DNA from: Straminergon stramineum
Taxonomy: Eukaryota; Streptophyta; Bryopsida; Hypnales; Calliergonaceae
Reading direction: 5' to 3'
Assembly (NCBI GenBank): GCA_963920665.1
Contig: OY987267.1
Span: 62,001 to 126,000 of the forward strand
Length of the DNA stretch: 64,000 nucleotides
Under the pieces are notes generated by a model that did no database searches, was not told where the DNA came from, and saw only the letters and a list, made by a program, of their open reading frames with translations. How positions within the stretch are numbered: the stretch's first letter is position 1; each line of letters opens with the position of its first letter. Positions 56,422 through 64,000 of the stretch are shown here, piece after piece. Both the position numbers and the translations under genes were made by a program.

Positions 56422-56685
56422 GTAAATGTCGGTGACGAAGTGTTCCTCATGAATCCTCGGGCTGTGCGGCAAAAAGTGGCAGTGGGCACCATTAGCGGAT
56501 TGCCAAGTGAGCACCAGTTTCACTTCAAGGCCATTCCGGAGTCTTGGTTGAAGGTGGATGTGCGGGACATTCTTATTGCAGACGTGGCCCTCATGTACCC
56601 TAATGAAGCCGCTGACATGACTCACATTCAGCATGCGAAGGGGTCATCTGTAATATGGGGACAACAATATGTGAAACTGGCTTGA
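56422..56685 (+). CDS. DUF8039-like exon, CACTA-A copy 2
   Basis: Acceptor GTTGCAG at 56421, encoded sequence identical to copy 1 (VNVGDEVFLMNPRAV to QQYVKLA). The remaining frame is intact although the upstream FCP1-like part is broken. Same DUF8039-type assignment and caveats as copy 1. Confidence 0.6.
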   Translation, partial: VNVGDEVFLMNPRAVRQKVAVGTISGLPSEHQFHFKAIPESWLKVDVRDILIADVALMYPNEAADMTHIQHAKGSSVIWGQQYVKLA

Positions 56686-57848
56686 TACCAAATTTCGATT
56701 CGTTGTCACTAGTGGGTGGTAGGCACTCATAAAAGTGTTTGAACTTTTAGAACTACAGACTGCGGTCTTGTAAACATGGAGACCTTGACTTGCCCATGCT
56801 CCTTGGAATGCGAAACAGCCTTCTCAGCCTTCTTCTTGTAAGCATTGAATGGAGTTCACGATGGTAGATAGAACATGTGAATTACAAATGTAGGGTCATC
56901 CATGCAATGTGGCACTTTAGAGTCTCTGCATTTTGAAGTCTTCTGAATAGTCTATGTAGTCGGGCACTGGGTAGGAGGATGTTATGTTTTTGTTGTTCCT
57001 ACAGGCTAAAATACATGTGATCCTGAACCCTGAGTCATTCACATGACATGAATACAACTTCATTTTTGACTACATTCACAATGAGAATGTAGGCACTATT
57101 GAAGAATGACTAAATCGCAACTGTAAATGAATCCCTTGATGACTACAGTCTGACTACTTTCTAGATAGTAGGCACCCTGAACCACTATCCAGATGTGTCC
57201 AATCACTTCAGAATGACTTAACCGCGACTGCCGATGTCATTTGTGACGTTAGCTAATCTCACTGCAACACGATTTGTAAATGACTTTCCACGTGTCACAA
57301 TTAATGAGACCCTAAACCCTAATGCACAACTTCAGAATGACTCCTTCATGATTGCAAACGTGGCAGTCCACGTCGGATTCTACAAGGGTTATTTATGACT
57401 TGAACACGACTTAGAAATGACTTCCCACGGAGGTCCACGTCGGATTCTATTGGGGTTCCTCATGACTTGCCCACAACTAAGAAATGACTGGACACATGGA
57501 GGTCCACGTCAGATGTATAATGGGTGAAGTGCAACTTCAGGACGAGTCCGGAATGACTAGACACGTGTCCGTCCACGTCAACAGTTAGGGCCAACACTTT
57601 CCACATGGCGAGGCATTAGCCATTTCCTTAAATCTCTTTTCTTTATCAAGTGCACCTTCCATCTTTCCTCATCCATTTCTACATCCAAGGTAGGAATGGA
57701 TGGTGATAATACACCTGCAGTCATTTACGTGAATGACTTGTCCGAAATGACAGCGGGACCCCCTAGTCATTTCTCAGTCAAAAATGTCCGAAGTGACTGC
57801 TATCTAGTCATTTTCTGCAGTCATTTTTGCACTCAGTTTCTTGTAGTG

Positions 57849-59940
57849 TTTGACCTCTAATGAGTATTTTTGGTTTTTAAAAGAAGATGATGTCACAAGG
57901 TTCTAAGAGGGTTGATTTCCACAATAACCAATCCATCATGCAAGGGTTAAATTATGCTCTCCTATAAATTGTCAATTGTTACAATTGAGTGCATAGATAC
58001 TATTATAAACCCTTAAGTGCTCCGACATCCATTTCTTAGACAATGAACAAATTGAAAGTCAAGTTTCATCTTCCTTAATACTTGGATGACAACTACAAAA
58101 ACAAGATCCCACTTACAAGCTTGTTACTTCATGATGCATCCATTAGTGCAATTATGGTAATTTAATTATAAATTCATAATACGTTGTAATCCCTTACCAT
58201 ATCCAATTTTGTAAATATTATTGTCTTCATTCCTCAAACTTGTAATAGACTTGAACAGCCATTTTAGATAAAGTAGATTGAAATAAATATTCTTTTTGTA
58301 TAAGAAAAAAATAATTTTCATTAAGAATTCAAGAACAAATGGAATAATCATTGTTGATCAAAGTATGTGATTTTTTTTCAACAATCAAAGAATATGATTG
58401 AAATAGATATGAGAGTAGATTGATTAAATTATTTAATTGAACTTTCAACTTAATTTTAAAAATTATGTCAACCTTAATTTTTCTATTAAAAAGAAGAGAG
58501 CATTCAATAAGTTCCCAAAGAAATTTATCTTGAATTTTGTGATGAATTTATTCTTATAAAATATTTGAATTTTTTTGGGTAAATTTAATGCTCATCACAA
58601 TGCATTTACCAAAATCATTCTAATAGACAATCTTTAAAACAATTAAGCAAAGCCTAACATTTCTTTGAAATAGTGTAGGAATAAAGTTGCAAACCTTTGA
58701 GGATAAAATTTAAACATTGTTTATACTTTTTCATTTTTCACCCTTCACATCTTTTGTTCCGGAACTCCACTATTTGATTTGATTAGAGATTTGAAGTTAC
58801 ATGAGTTAATCCTTTCTTCCAAGGGGGTATGATTTAAGTTATTCCATTGGATTATCCATGAAAAATATGTTTATAAATTGAAAAAAGACAAGATGTCAAG
58901 GTCATGAATTGCTTTTCATATTCAACACAACATTTAGGGGTTTATAGTGTATTGTATTAAGATTAATGTTATACTATTGAAGTATAGAGAAGTACAGAAA
59001 AGACTTAAGAGGCCTTTGAAATGGAATGTCATTTGAATTTGTAAGGTTGCAATTAGTTAGTAGGTGCAATACATATTTCACTTTGTTTCTTTTGCAACTT
59101 TTTGAAGTTAAATGAAGAGATAGAGAATAACTACACTAAATAGTGAAACTAGGTTGTCTAGATAATTATTTTGCCTTACTTCAATAAAGTTATTTTACAA
59201 GCCATAAAAGTCAATAGATATTTCTACAAATATTTCCATTTGTACATGTAGAGGTGTAGGAGTCATAATCACAACTACACCTAAATTCAAAAGTATTGCA
59301 TTTTGGTATGATATCAAGAAATATTTATCTACGTTACTTTCCACGCATCAATGATAACTGTAAATTTGCAACTGCAACTAGTGAGGTGGGAGCACCCAAA
59401 AATGTCAATATAAGGAATTCAGCATAGTTGGAGGGACCTTTTCCCTAGTAGTAGTATGTTTTTAATATTAGCGAGTGGAAATCATGAATAGAGAAAAGAA
59501 ATTACATTTTTAGATGTCGAATGTAATTTCTATGATTTTTTAAAGTACAAGCTCCCTAGAGCATTGAAATAGTCCCATAGGTGGACCTACATTTGAACTT
59601 TGACGAACTTAGTAGTTAGCAAATCAAAGTGAAGTATGGGTCCTTCAAATGTATCAGCCAATCAGATTTTATCATTTGAAGGACACATTAAACAAAGTCT
59701 ATGGACACAATTAGGTGAGTCTAGGGTACAAGAATGAGAACATGTACACTAATGGGTATTTCTACTTTATTGAATTCTTATTAGACTCATTAGAAGCAAA
59801 ACCACTTTGTTTTTTTAAAATACTGTATGAGGTGCAAGTTTTAATATTACATTGGTAGCATTTCTAAATAATAACATCAATGATGTTTTACATTGACAGA
59901 ACGTGTACTTTGTATGTGTTGTTCAATAGTGTGTGCTATA
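57849..59940. other. AT-rich spacer without supported gene
   Basis: The first 120 bp resemble 41814-41930, probably the same dispersed repeat and the target of CACTA-A copy 2. A segment near 58940 with GTGTATTGTATTAAGATTAA recurs near 63815. No coding exon seen. Confidence 0.4.
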
Positions 59941-61919
59941 GGGCTTTGCTGGAGGCAATACTGATTTTGGAAATCCATATCTTGTGATTAACGTTGACAT
60001 GTTACACCAAGCGGACTTAGGCATCTTCAAAACCTTAATGGACATATTGCAAAGCATGTCTAAGGACTTGAGGCCTTCCCCTATTATTGAAATGGATAGA
60101 AGGCTATTGGTTATCAAAGAGTCAGTGCGATTCTTTCAATTTAGGGTGCTTGGAACTGATAGAAGTGGATACTTCACTTCGAATGCGAATTTCGCAACAT
60201 TTGAACACCGTTGTGTAATGCAGGTTAGTTATATTTGAACTTGAACATCACTTTATGAAATTCGTCACTATATCAATTGCATATTGGAAATATAAAGAAA
60301 ATATCTATTTTAAATAAAATAGATGTATTCAAAGTAAAAAAAAATGATGACTGTAGTGACTAACTATTTTGGTTGTTCATTAATAGGTGGTAGTTTTCTA
60401 CATGTTGGGACTGTTCCTGAACTTCTTCATTGACATCGTTGTATTTTTTACAATGGTATCAATTTGCTTGCCGATCAAAAGAATTTTCAGAAGAATCTCG
60501 GATGATTGCATGAAGAGGTAATTACTTTGCCATTTCAATTTAGTATCTTGAAATTAGTTAGAAGTCACATTTAAGTTTGTAATGTAGTATTTCAATATTT
60601 GGAGTTGGCTTGTTGAATTTTGAAAAGGTAATGTAATGTTCTTATGTATACAATCTTGATAGTAGTATTTAATATTTCATTATGCACTAGTGCAAACTAT
60701 GTTTGTATTTGTAATGATGGATACCTTTTTCATTAGACAAATGAGAAGTACAAATAAATCATCACGTATAATAATATAATAGTGTTCAACATATAAATGT
60801 ACAATTTCATAATTCTATTATTTATAAATATAAAAATATTTGAATAACTAAATGAAGACACAATGTAAAATGAAATGTTTAAAATTGTATGCATGTTCTA
60901 ATAAATGTGACATTTGCTTCAGGGTTGTGAGGACATTTAGAACACATTTGGGAACATGGCAGAAATCAAATTTCAATTTGGTTAAGATTCATACCATGAA
61001 GCATTACTCTTCTGCAATTCGTCGGTCAAGAGCTCCAATGGAGTATAGTTTGAACATGTATGAAACTTTGCACATTGTGTTGGTGAAAACAACATACAAG
61101 GTAGGGCAAGCAACAAGAAACAATTCCTAGACTTTATTGTGAAATACAATAGAAGATTGGAAGTACTGCGGATGACTGAATTCGAAAATGATGGATATTG
61201 CCCTCCAATTAGGAAAAATATAGTATTAGACATGGTATGTTGGTGAATCTTTACTCTAGACCACCATTAAATTTTTTACCGTTTCATTGAATAAAAAATT
61301 ATATGACACTGATGATTTTTTGCTTTCTCTCATACTATTGTTTTGAATTTGTAATTTGTGTTGTATAATTGTTTTTCGATGATGACAGACCTTAGAGAGT
61401 GGACATCATATTTTGGCTGGCTTCCAAGTTAATTTGAAAATGGAGCTCTTTGATCTTGATCTTGATACTGCAAGAGAAGTGTATGTGGAAAATGCTCAAT
61501 CAAAGAACAAACACATATTGGCAAAAGTTTTACAACTAGATCTTTTCAGTAAAATGAAATTATCTTTCGAGATGTATATGAACCAAAATAATTTGACGAA
61601 GGCGCAGGTTTGTACGATGTTTTTTAGTGATTCACTTCTTGTTAAATTCATGTACAATTTTTTTCAATTCTTGAAGAATGCTAATATCTTAATGTGTTAC
61701 TATATTTGTAGATACTACAATGTTACAGGTCAATGGCTCTATACCCTGGTGAGAGTTCAAGATATGGAGACACTCCAATGTTCACACGCGCTACATCATG
61801 TTTTCATGGGAAAGAATGGTTTGGAAGTGTTTCAATCAAGATGGAAGGTGAAGGGGAGGAAGAAAAGACATCATATGGACAACTCCGATTGCTATTCAAA
61901 TGTAATATGCAATTAGGGT
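59941..61919 (+). pseudogene. Plavaka-like transposase remnant, multi-exon
   Basis: Exon-like pieces flanked by AG/GT: 59941-60221 (NVDMLHQADLGIFKTLMDIL, EMDRRLLVIKESVRFFQFRV, FATFEHRCVMQ), about 60388-60517, about 60924-61231 (FVKYNRRLEVL-like after a shift, SAPMEYSLNMYETLHI), 61389-61607 and 61712-61919 (MALYPGESSRYGD, YGQLRLLFKC). The DMLHQ..G.FK motif, the NMYE.LHI...K..Y segment and a final YGQ(L)RL stretch match the Plavaka/KDZ-type transposase pattern, distant relatives of CACTA transposases. At least two frameshifts (near 60445 and 61100) and a stop show that it is dead. No terminal repeats were found around it. Confidence 0.5.
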
Positions 61920-64000
61920 AGGAACATAAAAAAATAACAAAAGAATTGTGTCTAATTCGAATGTACAAAGAGCTAGAACTACATATGAATTTGAAATGTC
62001 TAGAATTGAAATGGGTAGAGGACGGTCTTCTATCATACAAGGTGATAGACATTGCATCCATATTGAAAGTTGTTTACGTTATTCCACATTTTTAGGAAGA
62101 CTTCCATTTTTTTGTAAACACTTTTAAATTCTAAATGGAAATTATATTTGTCGTAGAAAACTTACAACATTTATATGTGGATGTTGTGAGATTTGTGCTC
62201 CTGATTCAATTGACCATAGTAGATATTGCATATTTATGTATGGAGAATTGCAATTGCATAGATGGTTATTGAAAATCGTGCTTTTCTTTTCTTTTTTTGC
62301 ATTAAACTTCATTGAATTTGTGAAAGTAATCTTTTGGTGCCCATTTTTGGCAATATTTTGTTGTTACTCTCCAAGGACCTTTAGAGGTGAGTCCATGAAG
62401 GAGTTTATGCTTGTACTTAGATAATTCGTCTTGAAAAGTAAGGGATAGTGTTAGTTCATTGTAATTTAGTTTTCTACTTCAGAAAGAAGAAAGGATTCTA
62501 TCACTTGTGGTTTTAGATTGAGATTTTGTAGAAGACGTAGTTCACAGTAAAGTTTAATGTGTTTGGTAGTACAATACAAGTGTTGCACTTCTATTGCTAT
62601 TTTCAAAATGATGAAACATTGTCTTCTTTTTCAAATTTGGTATACAAGTAATTAACATTGAATAGATTAGGGAATTCAAGAGAGACAAGCCTCCATGGTA
62701 GATCTTTTGTAGAACAGGAAGGGAAACATGGATTTGAAGTTTTGGGCGAATTTGTTGTTCAAAAGAAGTTGCATTTCGAATGTTTGTATCTAATAATGAA
62801 TTTGTATTGTTAAACATTGGAAGATTTGTTCTGAATGTTCTAGCAATAAATTCTATATTTTCAAAGAAGTCATATATCAATGGTCAACTTGAAGAGTACT
62901 TATAAGTTTTTTTTATATTAGTTTCTCATGAACAATTTTTCTACAAAATTCTATAAATTTCATTATTATGCTTTTTAAAGAGAAGAAGAAGAAATCATTA
63001 TCCTTTCACTTTTAAGAAATTTTAGTTTTGAATTGAAATTGAAATTTTTTGGAATGAAAACTCTTAAGCACTCATGGTGCGTTGATCAGTAATTTCATCC
63101 AATGCTACCCACTTCCATCCAAGTACGTGTTAGTTGATCACTTAGTGGATATTCATATGCTTTAATAATGAATTTCATTCAAAATTGTATTTCAGCCATA
63201 TTAATCCTGGACAAAGTACTCCAATGTCCATTTTCTAGAAAATGAATTCATTGAAACTACAATTTCATCATTCTAATTGTTGGGATGGAAGTTCTTCTAT
63301 TTTGTAGAGTTACTACAATACACTATTAGGTTGTTGTTCTTTCTAAGGGTTGGATTTGGTGTTAGTGGAGTACATAATTTTCTAAAAGTAGCATTGTGCA
63401 AGTATGTCAAGTGATTGACCAAGCCAAAACTACATTCACTTTATTTCAAAAGTGGATTCGCCAAGATGAAGTCAAAGATTTTAAGGATACAAGAATTTCA
63501 AAAAATCACCATGTTAAAAGAACCTTCTTTGAAATCCATTCCAACAAATTCTACTCCAAATTTTGGAAAAGGTAATATTTTACCTTGATATTAAATTTTG
63601 AAGAAATTTTGAAATTTTCCTTTCAAAATTCATACAAAGTATTGGTGATAGTGCTATAGTGGTGAATCAAACCATAGGAATGAAATCTACAACTCTTGGC
63701 TAGGTCCACAACTTTTGTCAATTTGTATATTAATTCCCAAATATTCTTTCAAATAGAACTGAATAAATATTTTTCGGAAATTACCAATTTCGGAAATTAA
63801 ATATGACATTTAGGAATTAATAGTGTATTGTATTAAGATTAATGTTGTACTATTACTATACAATATAATACATGGCATTATTTTACAGTACTGTATCAAT
63901 ATATGTACTATATTATTAAAATGTAGTACTGCAAAAGTATGAGTTTTGTCATGTATGATATTGCTACTCCAACATTACTTTTGCAGTACTGCTAAAGTAC
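61920..64000. other. AT-rich spacer without supported gene
   Basis: Short frames show no recognised motifs, and no repeat array is seen apart from the small inverted repeat at 63925-63990. Confidence 0.4.
63925..63990. repeat. 15-bp inverted repeat
   Basis: AGTACTGCAAAAGTA at 63925-63939 and its exact complement at 63976-63990; loop of 36 bp. Confidence 0.6.

Larger units (their letters stand above)
54594..57848 (+). mobile_element. CACTA-A copy 2, 5'-truncated, inverted relative to copy 1
   Basis: It matches the reverse complement of 19962-23216 closely and ends TTTCTTGTAGTG at 57848. It begins abruptly at GAGGTCTGG, immediately after the CACTA-B terminus. It carries the FCP1-like part (54594-55320) and the DUF8039-like exon (56422-56685). 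Confidence 0.8.

Noticed and set aside
1..64000. tRNA, rRNA or snRNA genes
   Set aside because: No cloverleaf with conserved A and B boxes, and no rRNA core motif, was noticed by eye on either strand; a covariance search would be needed to exclude degenerate ones.

Overview
The window looks like nuclear DNA from a plant with a large, transposon-rich genome. The support is GT-AG introns with polypyrimidine acceptors, CACTA-type transposon ends, a CACTA-associated DUF8039-like exon, LTR-like elements with 5-bp target duplications, and long AT-rich spacers. The Plavaka-like transposase remnant and the unusual gene families hint at a non-angiosperm land plant, but that is a low-confidence inference. 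I see no rRNA, tRNA, CRISPR array or ordinary housekeeping gene. Almost everything I can name is mobile or repetitive DNA, and nearly all the genes are broken.

Layout. Positions 1-15130 are a mosaic of six tandem-repeat families (called S1-S6 here), interrupted at 3839-8647 by a 4.8-kb TG...CA element. Positions 15160-19961 hold an unrecognised broken reading frame and a MULE-like element with a GC-rich minisatellite. A CACTA element (CACTA-A copy 1) runs from 19962 and carries a DUF8039-like exon and an FCP1-like (HAD fold) exon; element 1A (23917-27403, TSD CAATG) is inserted in or beside it. Two adjacent long foldbacks lie at 27594-28441. A six-exon minus-strand gene (28692-35137) encodes a ParB/DGQHR-like region, an acidic coiled-coil region and an FCP1-like region; most of its introns and its 5' flank carry a palindrome of the type TTAGCTCGANTCGAGCTAA. 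Its 5' flank is split by element 2A (35570-39733, TSD TATTC). A second copy of element 1 (1B, 43363-45867) is cut by CACTA-C (from 45868), which itself holds element 2B (47112-48387, TSD CCATC). CACTA-B (48540-54593) is a 6-kb non-autonomous element. It abuts CACTA-A copy 2 (54594-57848), which is inverted relative to copy 1. The remainder is AT-rich and holds one decayed Plavaka-like transposase (59941-61919).

How the parts relate. The FCP1-like domain occurs in two different transposon-type genes and has lost canonical catalytic aspartates in both, so a non-catalytic role is likely. Elements 1 and 2 are sister families: each starts TG, ends CA, is flanked by a 5-bp duplication, shows no second LTR, and carries a homologous antisense reading frame. 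The most unusual observation is the combination of the ParB-like/FCP1-like composite gene with palindromes placed in its introns.
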